A DNA stretch of 64,000 bases, from contig NZ_QZEY01000006.1 in NCBI RefSeq assembly GCF_003594875.1, forward strand, positions 1 to 64,000, written 5' to 3'. The stretch is from Bailinhaonella thermotolerans (GTDB taxonomy: Bacteria > Actinomycetota > Actinomycetes > Streptosporangiales > Streptosporangiaceae). Positions 1-19,543 of the stretch are shown here, piece by piece (the first letter of the stretch is position 1; every line of letters begins with the position of its first letter). Below the pieces are notes generated by a model, which was not told where the DNA came from, made no database searches, and saw only the letters and a list, made by a program, of their open reading frames with translations. Made by a program: the position numbers and the translations under genes.

Positions 1-1560
1 CAGGAACCCCGCCAACCGGCCCGCCTGCGCCCGCAGCGCCTCCTCCGACTTCGCCGACACCACGACCGGCACCGGCAGCACGCGCGGCGACGCCGTACCT
101 CCGCCGGACGGCTCCCCGGCGGGCGGCTCGGACGGCTCGGACGGCTCGGACGGCTCGGACGGCTCGGACGGCTCCTCGGCGGGCGGCTCCTCCAGGATCA
201 CGTGGGCGTTGGTGCCGCTGAAGCCGAACGACGAGACGCCCGCCCGGCGCGGCCGGCCCTCGGCGCGCGGCCACTCGCGCGGCTCGGTCAGCAGCTCGAC
301 GGCCCCGCTGGACCAGTCCACCTTTGACGACGGCGCGTCCACGTGCAGCGTCTTGGGCAGCACCCCATGGCGCATCGCCTGCACCATCTTGATCACACCG
401 GCGACCCCGGCCGCCGCCTGGGTGTGGCCCAGGTTCGACTTCACCGAGCCCAGCCACAGCGGCCGCCGCCGCCCCCGGCCGTAGGTCGCCAGGAGCGCCT
501 GGGCCTCGATCGGGTCGCCCAGGGCGGTGCCCGTGCCGTGGCCCTCGACCACGTCCACGTCGGCGGCCACCAGCCCGGCGGACGCGAGCGCCTGGGTGAT
601 CACGCGCTCCTGGGACGGCCCGTTGGGCGCGGTCAGGCCGTTCGACGCCCCGTCCTGGTTGACCGCCGAGCCGCGCACCACCGCGAGCACCCGGTGCCCG
701 CGCCGCCGCGCCTTCGACAGCCGCTCCACCACGAGCACGCCCGCGCCCTCGCCCCAGGCCGTGCCGTCGGCGGCGTCCGCGAACGCCTTCACCCGCCCGT
801 CGGGGGCGAGCCCGCGCTGCCGGGCGAACTCGGTGAACGTCTCCGGCGTGGACATCACGGTCACCCCGCCGGCCAGCGCCAGGTCGCACTCCCCCGTGCG
901 CAGCGCCTGCACCGCCAGGTGCAGCGCCACGAGCGACGACGAGCACGCCGTGTCCACCGACACCGCCGGTCCCTCCAGGCCGAGGGCGTACGCCACCCGG
1001 CCGGAGACCACGCTCCCGTGCGATCCGGTGCTGAGCAGGCCCTCGGCCTCGGGCACGTCCCGGCCGTAGCCGATCGCGTAGTCCGGGGCCATGACCCCGA
1101 CGTAGACGCCGGTACGGCTGCGCCGCAGCCCGGTCGGGTCGATGCCCGCGTGTTCCAGGGCCTCCCAGGACGCCTCGAGCAGCAGCCGCTGCTGCGGGTC
1201 GGTGGCGGTGGCCTCGCGCGGGCTCATCCCGAAGAAGCCCGCGTCGAACTCGCCGGAGCCCTCCAGGAACCCGCCGCGGTCGACGTAGCTGGTCCCGGGG
1301 CGGGTCAGCTCGGGGTCGTAGAGCGCGGCCAGGTCCCAGCCCCGGTCGGCGGGGAAGCCGGAGATGCCCTCCCGGCCCCCCGCCACCAGGGCCCACAGGT
1401 CCTCGGGCGTGGTCACCCCGCCCGGGTACCGGCAGGCCATGCCGACGATCGCGATCGGCTCCCGGGCCCGCTCCGTCACGTCGCGCAGCCGCCGCCGGGT
1501 CTCCTGGAGATCCGCGGTGGCCCTGCGAAGGTAGTCGCGCAGCCGGTCGTCGCCCGCCAT
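1..1560 (-). CDS. Modular type I polyketide synthase, N-terminal part (cut by left edge)
   Basis: The visible part begins with a short helical docking segment (about residues 1-35, [13 protein letters not shown]) that should pair with the C-terminal docking region of the PKS encoded just upstream. A ketosynthase follows. It has [15 protein letters not shown] at its start, the active-site cysteine in TACSSS, a catalytic His in [11 protein letters not shown] and a second His in [12 protein letters not shown], so it looks active and condensing. The sequence leaves the window in the linker before the acyltransferase, so extender choice and reduction level cannot be read. The ATG at 1560 follows a purine-rich GGGGGGA ribosome site and lies 16 nt after the stop of the preceding PKS gene, so the two are surely cotranscribed. 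The post-KS linker carries a Glu-Pro-Ser tandem repeat. Confidence 0.95.
   Translation of the reverse strand, partial: MAGDDRLRDYLRRATADLQETRRRLRDVTERAREPIAIVGMACRYPGGVTTPEDLWALVAGGREGISGFPADRGWDLAALYDPELTRPGTSYVDRGGFLEGSGEFDAGFFGMSPREATATDPQQRLLLEASWEALEHAGIDPTGLRRSRTGVYVGVMAPDYAIGYGRDVPEAEGLLSTGSHGSVVSGRVAYALGLEGPAVSVDTACSSSLVALHLAVQALRTGECDLALAGGVTVMSTPETFTEFARQRGLAPDGRVKAFADAADGTAWGEGAGVLVVERLSKARRRGHRVLAVVRGSAVNQDGASNGLTAPNGPSQERVITQALASAGLVAADVDVVEGHGTGTALGDPIEAQALLATYGRGRRRPLWLGSVKSNLGHTQAAAGVAGVIKMVQAMRHGVLPKTLHVDAPSSKVDWSSGAVELLTEPREWPRAEGRPRRAGVSSFGFSGTNAHVILEEPPAEEPSEPSEPSEPSEPSEPPAGEPSGGGTASPRVLPVPVVVSAKSEEALRAQAGRLAGFL
125..169. repeat. 9-bp tandem repeat in PKS linker (5 units)
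   Basis: Five copies of GGCTCGGAC lie head to tail. On the coding strand they encode Glu-Pro-Ser five times in the flexible linker between the ketosynthase and the acyltransferase. The unit is a multiple of three, so copy-number change would not break the frame. Confidence 0.9.
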
Positions 1561-1576
1561 GAATCATCCCCCCAAC

Positions 1577-13666
<12,090 letters not shown>

Positions 13667-13782
13667 TACCCACCTAAAAATATTAAGAGAAGTTGAACGG
13701 CCTGAGCCTGGCGCTACTCGCCCTTTCGGCGCCGTAACCAAGCTACGAAACGTTCGGGGCCCGACTAACCCCTATGCGCCCC
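13667..13782 (-). promoter_or_regulatory. Promoter region of the PKS genes with paired CCCCTA boxes
   Basis: Read leftwards, this gap holds a possible -10 hexamer TAATAT (13680-13685) just before the AGGTGGG ribosome site. Farther upstream are two CCCCTA boxes on the + strand at 13769-13774 and 13780-13785, exactly 11 bp apart; the second overlaps the stop codon of the adenylation gene. The same paired box is found in front of other cluster operons, so it is probably an activator site. The stretch near the PKS start is strikingly AT-rich for this genome. Confidence 0.55.
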
Positions 13783-15339
13783 CTAAGACCAATTGTTGTC
13801 GGCGCGCAGCAGCTCGCCCGCGCGCTCGGTGAGCGCCTTTCGGTCCACCTTGCGGTTGGCGTTGAGGGGGAGTTCTCCGAGGTGGTGATAACGCTTGGGC
13901 ACCATGCCGTCGGGCAGGGTGCGCCGCAGCCGGTTGGCCAGCTCGACCGGCGGGCGCGCCTCTCCGGTGTAGAACACGACGAGCTCCGTGCCCGCCGCGC
14001 CCTCCACCCCGACCGCGGCCGCCTCGGCCACCCCGTCGCCGACTGCCAGCAGCGCGTGCTCGATCTCCGCGAGCTCCACCCGCCAGCCCTGCACCTGCAC
14101 CTGGGCGTCCCGCCGGCCCAGGTAGCACAGCTCGCCCCCGGGCAGCCTGCGCACCCGGTCGCCGGTGCGGTACCAGGTGCGCCCCGCGTGCCGGAGGAAC
14201 CGGCCCGCGCCGTCCGCCGGGTCCAGGTAGCCCGGGGTGAGCTGGGGCCCGGTCACGCACAGCTCCCCCTCCTCCGCGTCGGTGACCCGGCCGTCCTCGG
14301 TGACGAGCAGGATCTCGTGCCCGGGGTGGACGGAGCCGATCGGCACCACGCCGTTGACCGCGAGCGCCGCCGACCGGTCCGGCAGCCACCGGTGCCCGGT
14401 GATCGTCACGGTCAGCTCGGTGGGCCCGTACAGGTTCTCCACCGCGGAGTACGGCGCCGCCCGCGTCCAGTCCTCGACGTCGGCGCAGCGCAGCGCCTCC
14501 CCGGCGAAGAAGCTCCAGCGCAGGCCGGGCAGCGCCCCCGGGCGCAGGGCCCCGAGCCGGCGGGCCAGGGTGATGCCGCTGGGCGTGGAGAACCACACGG
14601 TCACCCGGTGGCGCTCCAGGAAGGCGGGCAGGTCGGCGTGGCCGCGCGGGGGCACCGGCACGGCCGCGGCCCCCGCGCCCCAGGCGCAGAACAGGTCGAA
14701 GATCCCGCAGTCGAAGGTCAGGTCGAAGGTCTGCGAGAAGGCGTCGTCCGGGCCGAAGTCGTAGCGGCCGTCCAGCACGCCGAAGTAGTGGCACAGGTTG
14801 GCGTGGGTGAGCACGACGCCCTTGGGCCGCCCGGTCGAGCCGGAGGTGAACAGGGTGTAGGCGGGGGCGCCGGGCGGCACCGCGCGGGGTTCGGCCGGCG
14901 CGTGCGCGGCGGCCACCGGGATCGCGCCCTCACCGCCGCCCCGGGGCAGCAGCGCCTCCCCTCGGTAACCGCGTTCCCGCAGCTCGGGCAGCAGGCCCGC
15001 GCCCCGCGCGTCCGCGATCACCGCGGTGACCCCGGCCGCCGCGGCCATCCGCGCCGTCCGCTCGGGCGGGAAGTCGACGTGCAGCGGCACCACCGGTCCC
15101 CCGGTGTACAGCGCCGCGAGCACCCCGGCGTAGGCCGTGGTCCCCTTCTCCGCCAGCACCCCTACGGGGCCCGTGACACCGGCGCGCAGCAGCGACCCGG
15201 CCCAGACGAGGGCGGTCTCGTGCAACTCCGCGAAGGAGACCGCGCGGTCGCCGAGGCGCAGCGCGGCGCCGCCGTGCGGTGCGGCGGCGAGCCCGCGCAG
15301 AAATCGCCCGTGGAGGTTCCGGTCAATATCTTCGCCCAT
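13783..15339 (-). CDS. Stand-alone amino acid adenylation enzyme (VinM/VinN type)
   Basis: This 518-residue AMP-forming ligase activates an amino acid with ATP and loads it on a discrete ACP. The ATP loop is FTSGSTGRPKG (about residue 165), followed by a FDLTFDCGIFDLF core, ENLYGPTE, YRTGD, and a C-terminal Lys in NANRKVDRK that closes the adenylate site. In macrolactam pathways two such enzymes occur: a VinN type activating the beta-amino acid 3-methylaspartate and a VinM type adding a protecting alanine. The substrate-pocket region here (VWFSTPSG then RWSFFAGEAL) reads to me more like the alpha-amino-acid VinM branch, but this cannot be settled by eye. It lies between the PKS and the divergently transcribed ACP, its probable partner. 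The ATG follows GGGGGAG at good spacing. Confidence 0.85.
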   Translation of the reverse strand: MGEDIDRNLHGRFLRGLAAAPHGGAALRLGDRAVSFAELHETALVWAGSLLRAGVTGPVGVLAEKGTTAYAGVLAALYTGGPVVPLHVDFPPERTARMAAAAGVTAVIADARGAGLLPELRERGYRGEALLPRGGGEGAIPVAAAHAPAEPRAVPPGAPAYTLFTSGSTGRPKGVVLTHANLCHYFGVLDGRYDFGPDDAFSQTFDLTFDCGIFDLFCAWGAGAAAVPVPPRGHADLPAFLERHRVTVWFSTPSGITLARRLGALRPGALPGLRWSFFAGEALRCADVEDWTRAAPYSAVENLYGPTELTVTITGHRWLPDRSAALAVNGVVPIGSVHPGHEILLVTEDGRVTDAEEGELCVTGPQLTPGYLDPADGAGRFLRHAGRTWYRTGDRVRRLPGGELCYLGRRDAQVQVQGWRVELAEIEHALLAVGDGVAEAAAVGVEGAAGTELVVFYTGEARPPVELANRLRRTLPDGMVPKRYHHLGELPLNANRKVDRKALTERAGELLRADNNWS

Positions 15340-15382
15340 TTTCTTCTCCCCCAGCGCGAGTTATTGAGGCATAATCCAGGCC
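15340..15382. promoter_or_regulatory. Short divergent promoter between ACP and adenylation enzyme
   Basis: On the + strand CATAAT (15370-15375) stands 7 nt before the ACP ATG, which would place transcription start at or next to the start codon (leaderless mRNA). On the - strand an overlapping AT-rich element could serve the adenylation gene, which has its own ribosome site. Confidence 0.5.
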
Positions 15383-15628
15383 ATGTGGGACGAACAGTTT
15401 GAGGCCCTGTTAAGGCGGCACCTTTCCTTGCTGCCGCCCGGCGACGAGCTCACCGCGGACACCAACCTCCGGGAATTCGGCCTGGATTCCATGGGCGCGG
15501 TGGAACTGCTGAGCGCGCTGGAAGCCGGCTACTCCGTGCAGTTCGACGAGGAGGCCCTCGTCCTGGACACCTTCACCACCCCGGGGGCCCTGTGGTCCGC
15601 GCTCAGCACGGCCCGGCCGGCTCCCTGA
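15383..15628 (+). CDS. Discrete acyl carrier protein (VinL type)
   Basis: This 81-residue protein is a free-standing carrier protein. The phosphopantetheine serine is in FGLDSMGAVELLSAL (about residue 36), and the length matches single ACPs. In vicenistatin-type biosynthesis such an ACP carries the beta-aminoacyl starter while it is decarboxylated, aminoacylated and handed to the PKS loading ACP. That role is inferred from its neighbours, the adenylation enzyme on one side and the acyltransferase on the other. It is the only + strand gene of the PKS side of the cluster and appears to have a leaderless promoter. No Shine-Dalgarno sequence is visible. Confidence 0.9.
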   Translation: MWDEQFEALLRRHLSLLPPGDELTADTNLREFGLDSMGAVELLSALEAGYSVQFDEEALVLDTFTTPGALWSALSTARPAP

Positions 15629-15639
15629 GACGGCCGGGC
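15611..15639. terminator. Possible hairpin terminator at ACP 3' end
   Basis: GCCCGGCCG (15611-15619) pairs with CGGCCGGGC (15631-15639) around an 11-nt loop that contains the ACP stop codon. It lies between convergent genes. There is no U tract, as is common in high-GC actinobacteria, so the call is tentative. Confidence 0.4.
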
Positions 15640-15695
15640 GACCCCGCGAGGCCGCCCGCCGGGCCGCGCGCCGCGCCGGGCTCCGCACCGGCCGG

Positions 15696-16649
15696 TCAGC
15701 GGGGCCCGGCGACGCGGTCCGCGCCGAGGAGCGGCCGCTTCGGGCCGACCGGCACCACCTCGAAGTTCCGCGTCGTGGCCGGCACCCGGCCGAACAGGCC
15801 GTCCGGCCCGGCCACGCAGACCGTCCGCACTCCCCTGCCGCGCAGCGCGGCGACCGTCTCCGGCCAGTGCATCCGCCGTACGAAGCCGTCCAGGAGCAGG
15901 GCGCGCACCTGCTCCCCGGTGGTCAGCGCCGACCCGTCGTGGTCGGAGATCACCGGCAGGCGCGGCTCGGCGAACTCCAGCTCGGCCAGGACCTCCTTCT
16001 CCGCGCGTTCCCGCAGGCGGGCGAGGGCCGGGGAGTGCATCGGCGGCCGCATCGTGTAGAGCGACAGGCCGCCGGCGGCGCGGATCGCCTTCTCCAGCCC
16101 CGGCAGGTCGTCGGCGGACAGGGTGACCATGAAGAAGTCCCGGTCCACGCGGCAGGCCACGTCCGCCCGCCGTCCCCGCGCCGTCAGCTCGCCGAACATC
16201 CGCTCCGCCGTCTCCGGCGCCACCCGGACGAACGAGTGGGTGACCAGGTCGCCGTGCTCCCGGCTGAAGTAGTCCGCCACGCACCGCGCCAGCCGCGCGG
16301 TCATCCACACCGCGTCGGCGAAGCTCAGGCAGCCCACGTAGGCGGCGGCCGCCTTGCCGCCGAAACTCGGCCCCGCGCACAGCCCAGGGCGGGCGGGAAG
16401 CGCCTCGCGCTCGGCCCACTCGGCCAGCGCCAGGCAGGTGACCAGGAAGGCGACCTGGGCGTACTCGGAGTAGTCCCCCTCCGCGTCGCGGAACCGGTCC
16501 AGCACGGGGTAGCCGAGCGCCTCATCCGCCTCGGCGAACAGCCTGCGCGCCACCGGCACCTCGGTCGCGAACCCCTCGACGTCGGCGAACGCGGTCGGCC
16601 CCATCCCCGGGAACACCATCGCCATCTCGTGACTCGCTGCATCGCTCAC
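15696..16649 (-). CDS. Discrete acyltransferase for starter transfer (VinK type)
   Basis: This 317-residue protein belongs to the malonyl-CoA:ACP acyltransferase fold. It has FPGMG near the N terminus and the serine elbow GPSFGG at about residue 95, where PKS acyltransferases have GHSxGE. VinK-like enzymes do not use acyl-CoA. They move the dipeptidyl-like starter from the discrete ACP to the PKS loading ACP, and the neighbouring ACP and adenylation genes support that role here. The GTG start at 16649 has no strong ribosome site; a weak TTAGCG element stands 7 nt before it, so the transcript may be leaderless. The gene is convergent with the ACP gene. A CCCCTA box pair lies about 40 bp upstream. 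Confidence 0.88.
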   Translation of the reverse strand: MSDAASHEMAMVFPGMGPTAFADVEGFATEVPVARRLFAEADEALGYPVLDRFRDAEGDYSEYAQVAFLVTCLALAEWAEREALPARPGLCAGPSFGGKAAAAYVGCLSFADAVWMTARLARCVADYFSREHGDLVTHSFVRVAPETAERMFGELTARGRRADVACRVDRDFFMVTLSADDLPGLEKAIRAAGGLSLYTMRPPMHSPALARLRERAEKEVLAELEFAEPRLPVISDHDGSALTTGEQVRALLLDGFVRRMHWPETVAALRGRGVRTVCVAGPDGLFGRVPATTRNFEVVPVGPKRPLLGADRVAGPR

Positions 16650-16827
16650 CAGCGCACGCTAACCGCGACCGCCCGGCCGGCCACACCCCTAAAACCCCTC
16701 ACCGTGACCCTGCCGGACCCCAGCATCCGGGCGCGGTCCCGGCGGCGCGAGCCGTACCCGCGGGCCGCGGATGCCGGGTCCTTCCCCGCGTGCCGGGGCC
16801 CGGCGGCGCGAGCCGTACGGCGGGGCC
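16650..16827. promoter_or_regulatory. Intergenic region with CCCCTA/CCCCTC box pair
   Basis: CCCCTA at 16686-16691 and CCCCTC at 16695-16700 form a direct repeat with 9-bp spacing, in the same orientation relative to the downstream (leftward) gene as the boxes before the PKS and the P450-like gene. Nearer the mutase end, a 20-bp sequence (CCCGGCGGCGCGAGCCGTAC) occurs twice, at 16738-16757 and 16799-16818; its meaning is unknown. Confidence 0.5.
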
Positions 16828-18078
16828 TCAGCCCTCGCCGTCGTGCCTGCGCCGGACGTAGTGCAGCGCGTCCAGCAGCTCCGCCGAGCCGACCGGGCGG
16901 GAGCGGCGGCGCGGCACCAGCCCGTCCAGCGGCAGCGCGCCGACGTCCGCCCAGCGCAGCGTCCCGTCGCCGTCGATGTAGCTGCGCGCCGCCCCCCGGT
17001 TGTCCGGGTGCACGCAGTAGGGGATGTCCAGGTACCCCAGCTTGAACGCGCGCAGCAGCGCCCGGCCCACGTCCCGGTGCAGTTCCAGCGTCGCCTCGAT
17101 CAGCCGCCGCGCCTCGGCGTACACCTGGGAGTCGGCACCGCCCGGCGGCGGCGGGACCGGCCGGGCCGCGCGCGCCGCCGTACCGGCCAGCTCCAGCGCG
17201 GCCACGTTCTCCGAGATCGTGGGGATGCGCCGGGACTCCGCCTCGGTCTTGACGATGAGCCGCTCCGCGCCGGTGCGCACGGCCAGCTCGGCGGCGGCGG
17301 TCAGCAGCGACGCCGCCCCGCGCGGGGTCTCGGGGTAGACGCCCATGTACGCGTAGACGACCACGTGCCAGCGGACGCCGCCCAGGAACTCCCCGGCCAG
17401 CGCGCGCAGCGCGAGCACCGCCTCGGCGTCCTGCCCCGGATCGGTCTGCTGGGCGTAGCTCAGCGAGATGTCGCGCAGGCCGCGGGCCCGGAAGAACACC
17501 GCCTCCAGGACGCTGAGCGCGACGAGCTGGCTGGGCGGGCAGAGCTGGCCCAGCACGCAGCCGCCGAAGGTCTCCAGGTGGGGCTCCCTGCCCGCCTCCC
17601 GCCCCCGGGCGGCCAGCAGCTCGCAGCCGCGCGCCCAGTGCTCGACCGCCTGGCTCAGCGGCATCCGGCTGTACGGCAGGCAGTAGGAGACCGGTCCGCC
17701 CTCGGTGGCGTCCAGGCCGGCGTCCAGCAGCGCCTCGAAGATCTTCCCCGGGTCGGCCGAGCCGTGCCGCACCTGCACCGGGAAGGTCGCGTCCCGCACC
17801 CCGCGCAGCATCCGGCGGTTGGTCTCGGCGCCATGGCTGACCAGGGGATACCCGTTGAGCGCGGCGCCCGCGGCCAGCGCGGCGGCAGCCGACTCCAGGT
17901 CGCCCACCCGGGTGTAGCTGTCCACCGTGATCGTGCCGGCGGTCGCCGCGCGGGCGCGTTTGGTGGCGAGCAGCCCGGACCGCATGGCCGCCACGTCGCC
18001 GAACCCCATCCGGGGCTGCACCACCAGGTCGCCGGCCGCGGCGGTGGCGGCCACGAAGCCGCCGAATCCCGCGGCCAC
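16828..18078 (-). CDS. Glutamate mutase, catalytic (epsilon) subunit
   Basis: This 416-residue protein matches the large subunit of adenosylcobalamin-dependent glutamate mutase, which isomerises L-glutamate to 3-methylaspartate. Recognisable segments are VVQPRMGFGD near the N terminus, YPLVSHG, QVRHGSADP (substrate-carboxylate arginine region), GGPVSYCLPYSR, IVKTEAESRRIPT and GYLDIPYCVHPDNRG. Compared with clostridial GlmE (about 480 residues) about 60 N-terminal residues are missing. The reading frame starts at a GTG 7 nt after the small-subunit stop, so the protein is truly shorter at this end unless another start is used. In vicenistatin-type pathways the mutase makes the 3-methylaspartate that becomes the beta-amino acid starter. 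It is the last gene of the operon that starts at the P450-like gene. Confidence 0.88.
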   Translation of the reverse strand: MAAGFGGFVAATAAAGDLVVQPRMGFGDVAAMRSGLLATKRARAATAGTITVDSYTRVGDLESAAAALAAGAALNGYPLVSHGAETNRRMLRGVRDATFPVQVRHGSADPGKIFEALLDAGLDATEGGPVSYCLPYSRMPLSQAVEHWARGCELLAARGREAGREPHLETFGGCVLGQLCPPSQLVALSVLEAVFFRARGLRDISLSYAQQTDPGQDAEAVLALRALAGEFLGGVRWHVVVYAYMGVYPETPRGAASLLTAAAELAVRTGAERLIVKTEAESRRIPTISENVAALELAGTAARAARPVPPPPGGADSQVYAEARRLIEATLELHRDVGRALLRAFKLGYLDIPYCVHPDNRGAARSYIDGDGTLRWADVGALPLDGLVPRRRSRPVGSAELLDALHYVRRRHDGEG

Positions 18079-18085
18079 CGCGGGC

Positions 18086-18583
18086 TCAGCGGAGCCGGAC
18101 CGGCGCCCGCGAGGCCGCGCCGTCGGCCGTACGGGAGGCCACCTCGGCGGCCAGCGCCCGGAACTCCTCCAGGTCCCCCGGCCCGCCGTCGAAGACCCGG
18201 TCGCAGCCGGCCGCGACGAGCCGGGCGGCGGGGCCGTCCTCGCGGCGCCCGGTCACGCCGAGCCGGCCGCCGATCACGATCCGGGTGCCGGCCAGCTCGG
18301 GCCGGGCCCGCAGCCTGGGGACGACCCGCAGGCCGTCCCGGTAGCCGTGCCCGTTGACGCTGCTGATGACCAGGAGGTCGGGGCGCTGGTCCACGCACTC
18401 GCCGACCAGCAGGTCGTCCGGCACGCACGGGCCCAGGTTCACCACGTCCAGCCCGGCCTCCTCGCAGACGAGCTGCAGGAAGACCAGGTTCCAGGTGTGC
18501 GAGTCGGACGCCACCCCGCTCACCATGGCGCGTGGGCGGCGCGTCCGCGGGCGCGCTTTCGGGTCGGGATATATGGGGATCAC
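18086..18583 (-). CDS. Glutamate mutase, cobalamin-binding (sigma) subunit
   Basis: This 165-residue protein has the Rossmann-like B12 domain of glutamate mutase MutS/GlmS. GVASDSHTWNLVF holds the Asp and His of the base-off B12 motif DxHxxG, but the final Gly is Asn here. ISSVNGHG corresponds to the SxL segment, and IVIGGRLGV carries the conserved GG. About 20 extra residues, rich in Arg and Pro, precede the domain. The GTG start at 18583 overlaps the stop of the upstream peptidase gene by 4 nt (GTGA). With the epsilon subunit 7 nt downstream it forms the mutase. The Gly to Asn change is at a position contacting the nucleotide tail and could affect cofactor binding. Confidence 0.88.
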   Translation of the reverse strand: MIPIYPDPKARPRTRRPRAMVSGVASDSHTWNLVFLQLVCEEAGLDVVNLGPCVPDDLLVGECVDQRPDLLVISSVNGHGYRDGLRVVPRLRARPELAGTRIVIGGRLGVTGRREDGPAARLVAAGCDRVFDGGPGDLEEFRALAAEVASRTADGAASRAPVRLR

Positions 18584-19530
18584 GTCTGGCTCCCTGTCAC
18601 GACGTCGCTTGAGTCGGCCCCTGCGCGGGCCCCGTGCACGGTGGCCAGGTAGGCCACCATCACCTCCCGGAACCGGTCGGGCTCCTCCAGGTGCGGGAGG
18701 TGGCTGGAGTTCTCGAGGATCTCCCAGCGGGAGTCCGGGATGAGGTCCCGGAACGGGCGGACGGTCTCCGGCGTCGCCTCGTCGTGCCGCCCGGAGATGA
18801 TCAGGGTGGGCACCTGGACGGACGGCAGCAGGTCCTCCACCGACCAGTCGCGCAACGTGCCCACGACGTGGAACTCGGTCGGCCCGTTCATCGTGTAGTA
18901 GACGGTCGGGTTGTTGTGCATCTCCATGAAGGACGCCCGGTACTCCCGCGGCCACGGGTCCAGCCGGCACACGTACCGGTCGAAGAAGACCCGCATGGCG
19001 TCGAAGTACTCGCGGCTGGCGGTGGTTCCCGCGGCCTCGTGCCGGGCCAGTGCCGCCTGCACCTCGGCGGGGAGCGTGGCGCGCAGCCGTACCATCTCCG
19101 CCCGCCAGGTGGGCATCGAGGCCGGGGAGTTCGCGATGACCAGCCCGCGCAGCCCGGGCGGGCGGCCCGCGGCGTGCGCGGCGCCCAGCATGCCGCCCCA
19201 GGAGTGACCGAAGATCACGTACTCGTCGGCGACCCCGAGCCGCCGGAGCAGGTTGTCCAGCTCGTCGAGGAACAGCCGCACGGTCCAGAAGTCCGCGCCC
19301 TTCTCCGGCAGGTGCGTGGAGCCGCCGTTGCCGAGCTGGTCGTAGTGGATCACCGGCCAGCCCGCCTCGGTCAGCGCGCACAGCGGCAGCAGGTAGTCGT
19401 GCGTGCTCCCCGGCCCGCCGTGCAGCACCACCAGCGGCGGGCGCTCGCCGGACAGCCGCCCGCTCACCCGGTACCAGGTGCGGTACTCCCGGAACGGCAC
19501 GGTCCCCTGCGTGGTCGCCCGCCGGCTCAT
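18580..19530 (-). CDS. Proline-iminopeptidase-like amidohydrolase (VinJ type)
   Basis: This alpha/beta hydrolase of the S33 family has about 316 residues. It shows the oxyanion HGGPG (near residue 38), the nucleophile elbow GHSWGG, an Asp in SGRHDEATP and a final His in SSHLPHLEEP. Ordinary relatives remove N-terminal amino acids. In macrolactam clusters the VinJ branch strips the protecting aminoacyl group from the finished polyketide so that the freed amine can close the lactam. The setting among mutase, ACP and acyltransferase genes favours that role. The ATG at 19530 is preceded by GGGTGG. A GTG at 19539, only 4 nt after the glycosyltransferase stop, would add three residues. Confidence 0.88.
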   Translation of the reverse strand: MSRRATTQGTVPFREYRTWYRVSGRLSGERPPLVVLHGGPGSTHDYLLPLCALTEAGWPVIHYDQLGNGGSTHLPEKGADFWTVRLFLDELDNLLRRLGVADEYVIFGHSWGGMLGAAHAAGRPPGLRGLVIANSPASMPTWRAEMVRLRATLPAEVQAALARHEAAGTTASREYFDAMRVFFDRYVCRLDPWPREYRASFMEMHNNPTVYYTMNGPTEFHVVGTLRDWSVEDLLPSVQVPTLIISGRHDEATPETVRPFRDLIPDSRWEILENSSHLPHLEEPDRFREVMVAYLATVHGARAGADSSDVVTGSQT

Positions 19531-19543
19531 CTCAGCCACCCGA

